Assembly (NCBI GenBank): GCA_028867785.1
Contig: JAGWFS010000002.1
Coordinates: 240,678 to 304,677 of the forward strand
Direction: 5' to 3'
Source: Nitrososphaerota archaeon
GTDB lineage: Archaea > Thermoproteota > Nitrososphaeria > Nitrososphaerales > Nitrosopumilaceae
Length of the DNA: 64,000 bases
This document shows, in pieces, positions 1 through 8,413 of this stretch; within the stretch, counting starts at the first letter, position 1, and each line of letters starts with the position of its first letter. The position numbers and the translations under genes were made by a program. The notes beneath the pieces were generated by a model. The model saw only the letters and a list, made by a program, of their open reading frames with translations. It searched no databases and was not told the origin of the DNA.

Positions 1-1374
1 GCCAACCGTGGCATAAAGATCATCAATATGGTCAACCAGTATGGGCTGCTGTTCTTTTTCAGATACTTGGCTTAAGATCCTGTCAAATAGCAGCATCTCG
101 GAAAAAGTGGATGCAGTCTCAGCCAGGGGAAGGGATGCTTCTTGTATGAAAATTGACTTGTCTGATGCCGCTATGCTGTGTATTGCATGACCTATTTCAT
201 GGGCCATGGTGAAGACATCGTTGGTTCGACCCTTGAAATTTAGTAAAACATACGGAGTTATTTTTGGTGTTACAGTGCTGCAGAAGGCACCACTTCTCTT
301 CCCAATTCTTATCTGTGAATCTACATGGTTTTCCACAAACACCCTTTTTGCAAATTCTCCAAGCGTAGGACTAAAGTCCTTCAAGGTCTGAAGAACGGTT
401 TTGACTGCCTTGTCGTACGTGTATCTTTTCTCCTCTTTTTTCTGAATAGGCGCATACAAATCGTATCTTCTGAGCTTTTTTACTTTCAAAAGGCTGGCCT
501 TTAATGAAAAAAATCTTCGAAAGACACCTGCATTATCTTTGCACACTGAAATTAGCGATTCAACCGTTTTATCATCCACATCGTTTCCAATATTTCTGAC
601 TGATATGGGAGAAGAATATCCTCGAATCTGAATGCATTCGTCTTTCCAGTTTTGGACGATGTTCTGGTATATCTCACCTAGAACTCCCTTGTTTTTGTCA
701 AATTGTGATAACAGTGATTTGTACGCAATTTCCCTTGTTTTTGTCTTGGGGCTTCGAACAAGCTGAGTAATCTCCTCTCTCGTGTACGTTCGCGTCCTGC
801 CGTCAATCTTGACGGTAAACTGGAACGCGTTTGTAATCTTGTCATACAATTTCACTAGGGCAGAATGACCGGTCACATCAAGTGTGTTTATTATCTTTTC
901 TTCTGGCTCTGACAAAGAATATCTTGCCAACGTCCTTTTGTGTTTGAGGAACTCGCGAAGCTCGCCTGTGTTTTGCATCAGTCTGTGCGCGTTTTTCCCA
1001 TCAATCTGCTTCTTCCACCACTGGTCAAAAAACAGAGTTCTGTTGTCAATTTCTGCACCAAATTTTCTCATCTTGGTGAGAAGCGATGTTGTCTTGTCAG
1101 ACTGCGTGTCTGATGAGTATTCAAGAGACGCATATCCTGAAACAATGCTGAACCTCTCTATTATCTCCTCGAGTGAATGCAGCATGGCAAGAAATTTTTT
1201 TTCTGAAATGTTGGAAGAAAGATGGGGCTTGTTTTTCTCAAATGCCTTGACTTTGGATTCTATGCCTTGAAGTCTTTTCTCAAACAAATGCGAATATGGA
1301 TCGTCCACAAGCCCGGTTAGATTCCATTTGCCTGTGCTGAAAGGTCGCATCCACTTCGAGTTCTCGATTCTCAT
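1..1374 (-). CDS. pepF: M3-family oligoendopeptidase (PepF-type), C-terminus cut by window edge
   Basis: Zinc metallopeptidase of family M3 that degrades cytoplasmic oligopeptides. On the minus strand I read 458 codons from an ATG at 1374 to the window edge, with no stop, so the last part (roughly 130-150 residues by family length) is missing. The zinc motif HEIGH (in AHEIGHAIHS) is read at about 180-215. The N-terminal helical part and the sequence before the zinc site (TPYVLLNFKGR) fit oligoendopeptidase F. The start is taken at the first ATG of the open frame. Divergent from the small zinc-finger gene and deoxyhypusine synthase. The family is clear; the exact PepF label is by similarity from memory. 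Confidence 0.85.
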   Translation of the reverse strand, partial: MRIENSKWMRPFSTGKWNLTGLVDDPYSHLFEKRLQGIESKVKAFEKNKPHLSSNISEKKFLAMLHSLEEIIERFSIVSGYASLEYSSDTQSDKTTSLLTKMRKFGAEIDNRTLFFDQWWKKQIDGKNAHRLMQNTGELREFLKHKRTLARYSLSEPEEKIINTLDVTGHSALVKLYDKITNAFQFTVKIDGRTRTYTREEITQLVRSPKTKTREIAYKSLLSQFDKNKGVLGEIYQNIVQNWKDECIQIRGYSSPISVRNIGNDVDDKTVESLISVCKDNAGVFRRFFSLKASLLKVKKLRRYDLYAPIQKKEEKRYTYDKAVKTVLQTLKDFSPTLGEFAKRVFVENHVDSQIRIGKRSGAFCSTVTPKITPYVLLNFKGRTNDVFTMAHEIGHAIHSIAASDKSIFIQEASLPLAETASTFSEMLLFDRILSQVSEKEQQPILVDHIDDLYATVG

Positions 1375-1487
1375 TAAAATACTATGTGACAAAAATCAAT
1401 CATGTATATGTAATATGAAAAGTTTGGTTGCATTGAATTTTTTTTATTTTTTGATCAGGTGCAGCTTAGTACAAATTCTACGCGTCT

Positions 1488-1496
1488 CTTATATAG
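1488..1496 (+). promoter_or_regulatory. TATA-like box for the 1518 zinc-finger gene
   Basis: CTTATATAG centred about 26 nt before the ATG at 1518. This is the distance expected for an archaeal box A driving a leaderless mRNA. Confidence 0.55.
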
Positions 1497-1517
1497 AAAA
1501 ATTACAATATAGAACTA

Positions 1518-1640
1518 ATGAGTATCACAGCATGGCAATGTTACAGATGTAACTTGATTTTCAAAGAAAAATCCCATGTTGAGATGCACAATCAAGTCTC
1601 ACGCCACCATGCAGTGGAAGTAAAGATGGTTTCTCCATGA
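1518..1640 (+). CDS. 40-aa C2H2 zinc-finger microprotein
   Basis: An ATG-to-TGA frame of 40 codons, too short for most gene callers. The protein is almost entirely one classical C2H2 finger: Cys8-X2-Cys11-X12-His24-X5-His30, with the usual aromatic residue (Phe15) four positions after the second Cys. A TATA-like box lies 26 nt upstream, so the mRNA would be leaderless. The next gene, dys, starts 85 nt downstream and has its own box (1692-1701). A DNA- or RNA-binding or protein-contact role is likely from the fold; the target is unknown. Motif spacing plus promoter make a chance ORF unlikely. Confidence 0.7.
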   Translation: MSITAWQCYRCNLIFKEKSHVEMHNQVSRHHAVEVKMVSP

Positions 1641-1724
1641 ATGTGTTCTTGATGCATCTAGAAAATACGGTGTTGGGATGTTGTTGGCAAGTATTTATTT
1701 AGCCCAGAATTAGATTACCCGTTC

Positions 1725-2798
1725 GTGGACCCGCATAGTTTTCATGGAAAAGACATCAGACACTTGAAAATCAAGCCCAACATGGGCGTTGATGACCTGG
1801 TGGATATCTTTGCAAGTACGGGGTATAATGCAAGACAGCTTGGGGAGGCTGCAAAACTTTATCGTAAAATGATACGGGACGATGCCACAATCTGTCTTAC
1901 CATATCTGGGGCTATGACGCCTGTAGGCTTTGGAGGTCTCTTTAAGACTCTCATCGAGAGGGGATTTGTTGACTGGATAATCTCGACTGGAGCAAACGTA
2001 TACCATGAAGACCACTTTGCGTGGAATCTGCCCGTAAAGCAGGGCCACTTTGAGGTTGATGATATGATATTGTATGAAAAGGATATTGTCAGAATAAGGG
2101 ATGTCTACATCAAGGGTGAAGAGACGCTCAAGGCAGAAGACAAGATAGTGCAAAAAATGTTCACGGATAATCTGACTGACAAGCCGTTTACTACTGCTGA
2201 ATTTTGTAATGCAATGGGAAAATACTCAAAAGAACACTCAAAACGCCCAGAACAAAGTTTTGTAGTGTCTGCGTATGACTATGATGTTCCGGTGTACATC
2301 TCTACGCTGAAGGATTCCTCTCTTGCACTTGATCTTGCTCCGCTGCGGCTTGCAAACAAGGCATACAATCTAGATTTTGTACGGGAAATAATAGAGCAGG
2401 CTGCGATACTTTACAACTCTAAAAAAGCTGGCATAGTGGAGATTGGAGGCGGAGTTCCAAAAAACACCGCACAGCAGACAGGGCCTCTTTTGGACCAAAT
2501 ACTTGGTCTGGGCCATGGTGGTCAGAACTACATAATACAGATAACTGATGCAAGGCCTGATACCGGAGGATTATCGGGTGCCACACTGCAGGAAGGAAAG
2601 AGCTGGGGAAAGGTAAAGGACGCCCACGAAGACGTCATAATGGTTTATACCGATGCGACAATAGCATTTCCTGTCTTGTGTCTTTATGCGTTGAGCACTG
2701 AAAAGCCTCGAAAACCAAAACGCCTCTACAAAAAACTAGACAAGTATTACAAAGATCTTGCCAGAGCTTATTCTAACAACAGTAGCGCAAAGAAATAA
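1725..2798 (+). CDS. dys: Deoxyhypusine synthase
   Basis: Transfers the aminobutyl group of spermidine to a lysine of translation factor aIF5A in an NAD-dependent reaction, the first step of hypusine formation. The 357-aa length is normal for the family. The conserved C-terminal region is present: GHGGQNYI, then TGGLSGATLQEGKSWGKV, whose SWGK lysine matches the residue that forms the enzyme-substrate imine. The start is GTG 1725, with a TATA-like tract (1692-1701) about 28 nt upstream and so probably leaderless. The agmatinase at 37862 could help supply polyamine for this reaction. Confident from motif and full length. Confidence 0.95.
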   Translation: MDPHSFHGKDIRHLKIKPNMGVDDLVDIFASTGYNARQLGEAAKLYRKMIRDDATICLTISGAMTPVGFGGLFKTLIERGFVDWIISTGANVYHEDHFAWNLPVKQGHFEVDDMILYEKDIVRIRDVYIKGEETLKAEDKIVQKMFTDNLTDKPFTTAEFCNAMGKYSKEHSKRPEQSFVVSAYDYDVPVYISTLKDSSLALDLAPLRLANKAYNLDFVREIIEQAAILYNSKKAGIVEIGGGVPKNTAQQTGPLLDQILGLGHGGQNYIIQITDARPDTGGLSGATLQEGKSWGKVKDAHEDVIMVYTDATIAFPVLCLYALSTEKPRKPKRLYKKLDKYYKDLARAYSNNSSAKK

Positions 2799-2820
2799 CA
2801 AAAAATGAAAAATAGAAGAT

Positions 2821-3402
2821 CTAGAGTTTTGGAATTGCTCTAGTCTTTGCAGTGAATACGACGACACTAATGATTGCAATCACAAGTACTAGTGACGCCA
2901 CCGGACCAAATTCTGGAACTGCCTGATTTCCTGTATTATTTCCAGTCATGTTATTCATTCCGGTCATATTGTTGCCGCTAGTCGGTGGTGGGTTAGTTGC
3001 TCCCGCTGCTCCTACAATTATCTGTCCGGTCATCCATGGATGAACTTCACAGAAGTACGGATAGGTTCCCGCTTTAGTAAATGCAGGTGTTGTGTATGTG
3101 GAACCTACCTTGATCATACTACTGTCCCAGATAGTTCCAACTGAAGTATCTGACTCGTTTCCGTCATAATATGTTGCAGTGTGTGGAACAGTATCAGCAT
3201 TTGTCCAAGTTACAGTGTCTCCAACATTGGCGTTTACAACTTGTGGGTTGAAACAGGTTGTTGGACTACATTTTCCAGCTGTACCGCTTGCACCCTTGCT
3301 AATTGTTACCGGGACGTCTGTTGCAAAAGCTGGTTGAGCTATTGCAATTATGGCAACTAGAGCCAAAACACCAAATAGTGCGCCCATTGGTTTTGACTTC
3401 AT
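2821..3402 (-). CDS. Exported cupredoxin (plastocyanin-like) with PEFG-CTERM anchor
   Basis: Extracellular type I copper protein, 193 aa from ATG 3402. Order: signal peptide ending near AQPAFA, one cupredoxin domain, a Gly/Asn/Met-rich linker (NNMTG repeats), then PEFG followed by a hydrophobic helix and basic tail. Copper ligands are visible: His in VPHTATYY, then Cys, His and Met in CEVHPWM. The PEFG-CTERM tail is a known thaumarchaeal surface-sorting signal. A TTG start at 3417 is possible, but the TATA box CTTTATAATG (about 3425-3434) lies 28 nt before ATG 3402. A role in copper-based electron transfer is inferred from the family; the redox partner is unknown. Confidence 0.88.
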   Translation of the reverse strand: MKSKPMGALFGVLALVAIIAIAQPAFATDVPVTISKGASGTAGKCSPTTCFNPQVVNANVGDTVTWTNADTVPHTATYYDGNESDTSVGTIWDSSMIKVGSTYTTPAFTKAGTYPYFCEVHPWMTGQIIVGAAGATNPPPTSGNNMTGMNNMTGNNTGNQAVPEFGPVASLVLVIAIISVVVFTAKTRAIPKL

Positions 3403-3479
3403 CGAATTGTTTGACAAATCAGGGCATTATAAAGGCTCTCGTTTTTTGCACGTGATAAACTCGCAGCAAAAAAATTCGA

Positions 3480-3698
3480 TTAAAACCTGTCGTATCTGGC
3501 CCTTTCAACATCGCGCTCGTCCTTGGTTGCTTTTTTCCATTCCTTGTAATGTTCCTTGCAAAGGACTGTCTTTTTTCCACCCGAAATGCTCAGGCCTGTG
3601 CCCTCCACCTTGGATGTGGTAAGGGAGCGGACCCCGTCCTTGTCGCAACCGATGACGTTGCATTTCGCACCTTTTGCTATGATGCCCATGAAAGCCAT
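3480..3698 (-). CDS. 72-aa putative zinc-binding protein
   Basis: Small basic protein of unknown function. Candidate zinc ligands are Cys13 and Cys18 near the N-terminus and Cys47 with His50 in VLCKEHYKEW, a C-X4-C/C-X2-H arrangement. The C-terminus is highly charged. It lies just upstream of the cupredoxin gene on the same strand (77 nt gap) and diverges from the CDP-alcohol phosphotransferase. A second frame (3505-3765) overlaps it but lacks the ligand pattern, so I prefer this one. It belongs to the set of small zinc proteins seen across the window. Confidence 0.65.
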   Translation of the reverse strand: MAFMGIIAKGAKCNVIGCDKDGVRSLTTSKVEGTGLSISGGKKTVLCKEHYKEWKKATKDERDVERARYDRF

Positions 3699-3777
3699 TC
3701 AACTGCATATTATTTGAGTATTTTTGGTCTTCTATGGGCGTAAACGCTTTAATCCCAATGAGCAACTGGAGTAAAAG

Positions 3778-4350
3778 ATGCTTAACAACTTTAGGGAAAG
3801 ACTAAAGCATATTTTGCAGAATATAGGAAGGGTATTTGCATCTACTGGTCTTTCTGCAAACTTTTGGACAGCTGTAGGACTCGGGTTTGCCTTTGCGTCT
3901 GCAATAGTTTACGGAATTCACTTGCAGTATTCTTTTGTTATCGGCGGTATTCTTTTGCTGATATCTGGGTTTTTTGACATAGTGGATGGCCAGGTGGCAC
4001 GAGTCACTGGAAAAACATCAAAGAAGGGCGCCTTTCTTGATTCTGTCTTTGACAAGATTGCCGAAGTCGCAATATTTCTCGGCATCTTGATTGGAAACTA
4101 TTCTGAAGGATATCTGGTTCTCTTGGCAATAACACTGTCACTACTTGTAAGCTACACTAGGGCAAGAGCAGAATCAATTGGGGTCCAACTGCAGGGAATT
4201 GGGATAGGCGAGCGGGCGGAGAGGCTGCTGGTGATAGCAATAATTGGAATGGCGGGTTTTCTCAACTATGCAGTAATGATAGTAATTGCGATTGCGGGAA
4301 TAACACTCATCCAGAGAATAGTTGCTACTGCAAGAAAGATAAATGACTAG
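3778..4350 (+). CDS. CDP-alcohol phosphatidyltransferase (archaetidylinositol-phosphate synthase-like)
   Basis: Integral membrane enzyme of archaeal lipid head-group synthesis, 190 aa. The family motif D-X2-D-G-X2-A-R-X8-G-X3-D-X3-D is complete in DIVDGQVARVTG followed by GAFLDSVFDKIAE (residues about 64-95). Hydrophobic segments before and after the motif give about five or six membrane helices. The substrate alcohol cannot be fixed from motifs. Archaetidylinositol-phosphate synthase is the likeliest role for an archaeal protein of this length; glycerol-phosphate or serine are alternatives. Its stop overlaps the convergent S26e stop in a shared CTAG. Confidence 0.85.
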   Translation: MLNNFRERLKHILQNIGRVFASTGLSANFWTAVGLGFAFASAIVYGIHLQYSFVIGGILLLISGFFDIVDGQVARVTGKTSKKGAFLDSVFDKIAEVAIFLGILIGNYSEGYLVLLAITLSLLVSYTRARAESIGVQLQGIGIGERAERLLVIAIIGMAGFLNYAVMIVIAIAGITLIQRIVATARKIND

Positions 4351-4634
4351 CGCAGTCTGCCAGTCTGGCGCCTGGAATCTGCTGACCTGATCTTTAGTAT
4401 GCCAAAGTGAATTGCACATGATATGCAGTAATATTTCAGTACTGTAGGCGCCGCAATGTAGGCTCCCTGTGCCCTGAGTTCTTTTGCAAGGCTGTGCTCA
4501 ACCAAGTTCAATCTTGATGTGACCTTTTTTGCCTTGTCACGTGGTACTGTGGCTCCGCAGTTGGTGCACTGGATACGATCGGAGGATCCCTTGCCGCCCT
4601 TTTTTCTGCCCCTGCTTGCACGTTTTAATGGCAT
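4347..4634 (-). CDS. rps26e: 30S ribosomal protein S26e
   Basis: Small-subunit ribosomal protein, 95 aa, found in eukaryotes and some archaea. The basic N-terminus (PLKRASRGRKKGGKG) precedes a zinc ribbon with CTNCG and a second pair YYCISCA; the protein ends in a basic tail. It overlaps the 3' end of the convergent CDP-alcohol phosphotransferase by 4 nt, both using TAG inside CTAG. Confidence 0.92.
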   Translation of the reverse strand: MPLKRASRGRKKGGKGSSDRIQCTNCGATVPRDKAKKVTSRLNLVEHSLAKELRAQGAYIAAPTVLKYYCISCAIHFGILKIRSADSRRQTGRLR

Positions 4635-4741
4635 ACGGGTATCTGCAATATGCCTCTAAATAAACGCATTTGAGTGACTATCCTTTTACAAATCTGTTAT
4701 TTTCTTAAGAAATTTAAGATACTTGAAAAATTATAATATGC

Positions 4742-4852
4742 ATGCGGGGCCTTTGCCACGTGTGTCTTAGCTCAAATGTTGAAGTCGTGATAGATAAACG
4801 CCAAGTAATCTGCTATTCCTGCCTCCAAAAGCAGAATAGGAAAAAGGACTAA
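4742..4852 (+). CDS. 36-aa zinc-ribbon microprotein
   Basis: An open frame of 37 codons including the stop. Two knuckles are visible: Cys5-X2-Cys8 (LCHVC) and Cys24-X2-Cys27 (ICYSC), separated by 15 residues rich in Val and Ile, then a basic tail (QKQNRKKD). An AT-rich box (AATTTAAGAT, 4711-4720) sits about 27 nt before the ATG. The PfkB-family kinase starts 25 nt after the stop, so the two are probably co-transcribed. Function unknown. An ATG four bases upstream (4738) gives only a 10-codon frame. Confidence 0.6.
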   Translation: MRGLCHVCLSSNVEVVIDKRQVICYSCLQKQNRKKD

Positions 4853-4877
4853 ATGGACAAGCATCAGGGTATAATTG

Positions 4878-5753
4878 ATGAAGATTACCATCATGTCTCA
4901 TTGTACTGTGGATGAGATATCGCGTGATGGCCAGGTTGTAGAAACCCCTGGAGGACCAGCTGCCTATTGCGGCATTACTGCAAAAAACATGAAATTCGAC
5001 GTGGATTTGCAAACCCGGATTGGACCTGATTTCAAATTCAAGCATGATCTTGAAAACAAGGGACTGTTTCTACCTCAAGATTCTGCTTCAAATAATCAAA
5101 CTACACGTTTTTTGTTAAAGATTCTTGGGGTAGACAGAGAGCTATATCTCAAAGCAAAATGTGACGCGGTGGAACTTCATAATTCCGACGCGGATGGGAT
5201 CATAATAAGTCCGGTATTTGACGAAGTATCTGAAGACGCACTTGATAAGGTAAGGGAAGACTCTGATTTTTTATTGCTTGATCCTCAAGGATATCTCAGG
5301 CGCATTGATAACAATAACAAAATATATCTTGAGAAAACACTACTTGACATCTCAAAAATAACTGCAATCAAAACTGATCCTGATGAGGCGTTTTATCTTA
5401 CAGGGTTGAGAGAAAAGGAAGCCATGCTTGCGCTACAAAAAAAGGGAGTAAAACATGTACTCTACACCAACAAACAAGACATCACAATGCTTGTCAAAGA
5501 CAGGATGTATTACTTGCGCATCCCAAACATGACAATCGGTGATACCACCGGCGTGGGAGATATATTCTGCGCAGCATTTGCATGTTCCTATCTCAAAGAA
5601 AAAGATTCTCTGTGGGCCATTTGTTTTGCAGTCGGTGCAGCACAAGCCGCATTGGAAACGAAAGCAACCGGTCTGTCAAAAATACCCAACTCTGGTGCCA
5701 TACAGCAAAACGCCGCTTATCTGTATAACCTTGTAAAATTCTCGCAAGTTTAA
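4878..5753 (+). CDS. PfkB-family (ribokinase-like) sugar kinase
   Basis: Cytoplasmic ATP-dependent kinase of the ribokinase fold, 291 aa from ATG 4878 (a TTG directly upstream is also in frame). The N-terminal glycine-rich substrate signature appears as ETPGGPAAYCG (about residues 20-30). The C-terminal PfkB signature is IGDTTGVGDIFCAAF, where GVGD holds the catalytic Asp. The substrate cannot be read from sequence; ribose, nucleoside or fructose-type sugars are possible. It lies between a zinc microprotein and the NAD kinase-like gene on the same strand with short gaps, so an operon is likely. Confidence 0.85.
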   Translation: MKITIMSHCTVDEISRDGQVVETPGGPAAYCGITAKNMKFDVDLQTRIGPDFKFKHDLENKGLFLPQDSASNNQTTRFLLKILGVDRELYLKAKCDAVELHNSDADGIIISPVFDEVSEDALDKVREDSDFLLLDPQGYLRRIDNNNKIYLEKTLLDISKITAIKTDPDEAFYLTGLREKEAMLALQKKGVKHVLYTNKQDITMLVKDRMYYLRIPNMTIGDTTGVGDIFCAAFACSYLKEKDSLWAICFAVGAAQAALETKATGLSKIPNSGAIQQNAAYLYNLVKFSQV

Positions 5754-5784
5754 GCTTTTATTGTGCGAGGGCTCACTCACTGAC

Positions 5785-6777
5785 ATGAAAGTAGCCATCT
5801 ATAGTCAAGAACAGGATCACACGGTAAAATCAGTCAAACTCTCGCTTGAAACTCATGGAATCGAATCCATGGTTTTGGGCAACAAAACGCTTGGGAAAGA
5901 GGTTGACTGTGTAGTTGTAACTGGCGGAGACCGAGGAGTGCGATCCTACTTTCATCGTTTCATGAATAGTACTATACCGGTGTTAGGAATCAACGAGTTT
6001 GAATCAAGTGGTTACATGGCACAGACTGACCTCAAAGAGTTTCCGACATACCTCAATAGGCTAAAAAAAGGAGATTTTACAATAGAACCGTTAACTAGAG
6101 TCGGAATAAAAATAGACGGAAAAAATGTCTATCCTGCATTAAATGATGTTGCTATTTTTTCTTCAAAAAGTGCAACATTGGTAGAACATGTCTTGCGTGT
6201 AAACGGCGAAGAATTCTGGCATGACAGCAGTGATGGCCTGATCGTGTCCACTCCTATAGGATCATCTGCATATTCCATGTCGGCAGGAGGGCCTGCAATT
6301 TATCAGGGCTCACGCGTGCTCTGTATTGTATCTGTAAACTCTCTTGATATCACAAGACGTCCATTGATAGTTCCAGAAGACAGCTTTATAGAGATAAATG
6401 ATATCTCTTCTAGTCTGAGATGCGAGGTTGTAATGGATGGAAAAGACAGATTCAAAGTTGATAAAATGGTAGAGTGCACAAAATTTCCGCAGCCTGCCAA
6501 TGTCATAAGGATGAAAAAGGACTCTACCACAATTTCAGCTCTTACCAAAAAGGTAAAACTTGCAGACGAATTGCTAAACATGCCTCCAAGCTCTAAACTG
6601 CTGCTCAAGACATTGGAGTATGAAGGTGCGCTCACTCAAAAAGAACTGGCGACAAAAACATTGCTTCCTGACAGGACGGTAAGACTCGCACTTAGGCATC
6701 TTCTTGATAAGGGATACGTAAAAAGAAGAGTATCGCTTAGAGATACTAGACAAAGAATCTACGAGGTTCCAAAGTGA
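5785..6777 (+). CDS. NAD kinase-like protein fused to a C-terminal winged-helix domain
   Basis: The N-terminal part (about residues 1-240) follows the NAD kinase fold, which makes NADP from NAD and ATP. Visible motifs are LGIN, NDVAIFSSK, and DGLIVSTPIGSSAYSMSAGGP, the strongest match. The catalytic GGDG motif is GGDR here (residues 47-50). The last 70 residues look like a winged helix (LTQKELATKTLLPDRTVRLALRH), then a basic wing. ATG 5785 is preferred; an in-frame TTG at 5761 adds 8 residues. The stop abuts the pyrG stop in TGATCA. Either a lineage variant of NAD kinase with a DNA-binding tail or an NAD-sensing regulator; the first is the default. Confidence 0.8.
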   Translation: MKVAIYSQEQDHTVKSVKLSLETHGIESMVLGNKTLGKEVDCVVVTGGDRGVRSYFHRFMNSTIPVLGINEFESSGYMAQTDLKEFPTYLNRLKKGDFTIEPLTRVGIKIDGKNVYPALNDVAIFSSKSATLVEHVLRVNGEEFWHDSSDGLIVSTPIGSSAYSMSAGGPAIYQGSRVLCIVSVNSLDITRRPLIVPEDSFIEINDISSSLRCEVVMDGKDRFKVDKMVECTKFPQPANVIRMKKDSTTISALTKKVKLADELLNMPPSSKLLLKTLEYEGALTQKELATKTLLPDRTVRLALRHLLDKGYVKRRVSLRDTRQRIYEVPK

Positions 6778-8382
6778 TCATGCGGAAGATGCCTGTATGA
6801 AAGCTTCAAAGGATGCTTCTGGATAGCCCGGCCTACTACTAAATTCTGGATGGAATTGTACCCCTAGGTAGAATTTGTGATTTGGTATCTCGAGAATCTC
6901 CATGCGTTTTTTGTTGTCGCTGTGGCCTGAGAAAGTCAAACCCTTTGCATTGAAAAGTTCGAGATATTTTTGGTTAAACTCGTATCTATGTCTGTGTCTT
7001 TTAGATATGGTGTTTGATTTGTAAAGCTTGAATCCAAGCGTATTGTCCTCGACTATAATCTCGTTTGCTCCAAGCCTGAGTGAGCCGCCCTTGTTTTCAA
7101 TAAATTTTTGTTCAGGTAGAAGATCAATTATTGGGTTTTCTGTATTCGGGTTTATCTCAGTAGAGCTTGCATTTGTTAGCCCGCATACATAGCGACCAAA
7201 TGCTACTGCTGCCAGCTGAAACCCGAAACATATTCCAAGATATGGTATGTTTTTCTCTCGTGCAAAGTTTGCCGTTTTGATTATTCCTTCTGCACCGCGT
7301 TCGCCAAACCCGCCTGGGACAATTATTCCGTGATATTGGGAAAGCCTATCTATGCTGCCGTTGAGCTCTTCGGAATCTATCCAGTCTATTGTTACATTCT
7401 TGCCAATCTTGGCACCAGCATGTTTGAGTGCGTCATTTACACTAACATAGCTATCAGTTAATTTGACATACTTGCCAACCATTGCAATTCTTACTTGGTC
7501 TTTTAAATTGGCAAATGAATCAACTATGGCGTTCCACTTGTCCCAGTTGGCTGAAGTGTTGACAAGTCCAATCTTTCCGAATTTTTTGAAAATCACATCT
7601 ATTATTCCTTGATCGTACAACATCTGTGGTACCATAAGTATGGACTTTGAGTCATGGCATGAGAAAACGTCCCTCTCAGACACGTTGGAAAATAGCGAGA
7701 TCTTTCGTTTTGCTGATGTCTCAAGAGGTCTACTGCATCTTACTGCCATCAAGTCTGGCTGGATGCCTATCCTTCTCAATTCTTGGACGCTGTGTTGCGT
7801 AGGTTTTGTTTTTTGTTCTCCAACCACATCAAGAGACGGGGCTAATGTCACATGTATGAAAATCACATTGTTTGTTCCTTCCTCAAGTCTCATCTGTCTT
7901 AGTGCTTCTAAGAACGGTAAGCTTTCAATATCTCCCACTGTGCCGCCACACTCTACTACTAACATGTCAAGACTCTCACTTTTTGCAATGCTTCGTATCC
8001 TGTCTTTGATGGCGTCTGTCACGTGGGGTATTATTTGGACGCATGCTCCGAGATACTCGCCTCGCCTCTCAGCTTCTATTACACTTGAGTAGATCTGGGC
8101 CGTAGTGATATTGTGGGTTCTTGATACGCTTTGATTTAGAAACCGCTCGTAGTTGCCTATATCCATGTCGCATTCTCCACCGTCGTCTGTGACAAATACC
8201 TCTCCATGGGCAATTGGATTCATGGTGCCAGCATCATAATTTAGGTATGGGTCAATCTTGACGCACGAAACTTTTTGGTTTGAAAGTTGAAGCAGTTTTG
8301 CTACAGATGACGATATAACTCCTTTGCCAAGTCCAGACATGACTCCTCCTGTTACAAAAATGTACTTTGTCTCTATCTGCAT
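6778..8382 (-). CDS. pyrG: CTP synthase
   Basis: Converts UTP to CTP using glutamine or ammonia, 534 aa, normal length. The N-terminal synthetase domain starts KYIFVTGGVMSGLGKG with the P-loop. The C-terminal class I amidotransferase domain has PGGFGERG, the nucleophile Cys in GICFGFQ, and His/Glu in QFHPEFSSRP. Starts at ATG 8382, 31 nt before the end of trpA, which precedes it in transcription order, so it may be read through from the trp operon. Confidence 0.96.
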   Translation of the reverse strand: MQIETKYIFVTGGVMSGLGKGVISSSVAKLLQLSNQKVSCVKIDPYLNYDAGTMNPIAHGEVFVTDDGGECDMDIGNYERFLNQSVSRTHNITTAQIYSSVIEAERRGEYLGACVQIIPHVTDAIKDRIRSIAKSESLDMLVVECGGTVGDIESLPFLEALRQMRLEEGTNNVIFIHVTLAPSLDVVGEQKTKPTQHSVQELRRIGIQPDLMAVRCSRPLETSAKRKISLFSNVSERDVFSCHDSKSILMVPQMLYDQGIIDVIFKKFGKIGLVNTSANWDKWNAIVDSFANLKDQVRIAMVGKYVKLTDSYVSVNDALKHAGAKIGKNVTIDWIDSEELNGSIDRLSQYHGIIVPGGFGERGAEGIIKTANFAREKNIPYLGICFGFQLAAVAFGRYVCGLTNASSTEINPNTENPIIDLLPEQKFIENKGGSLRLGANEIIVEDNTLGFKLYKSNTISKRHRHRYEFNQKYLELFNAKGLTFSGHSDNKKRMEILEIPNHKFYLGVQFHPEFSSRPGYPEASFEAFIQASSA

Positions 8383-8413
8383 ATCTATGATGGATTGATG
8401 GTATTTTTATTTC

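Noticed and set aside
3505-3765. 86-codon minus-strand ORF
   Set aside because: Shadow of the 72-aa zinc protein in another frame, without its Cys/His pattern.
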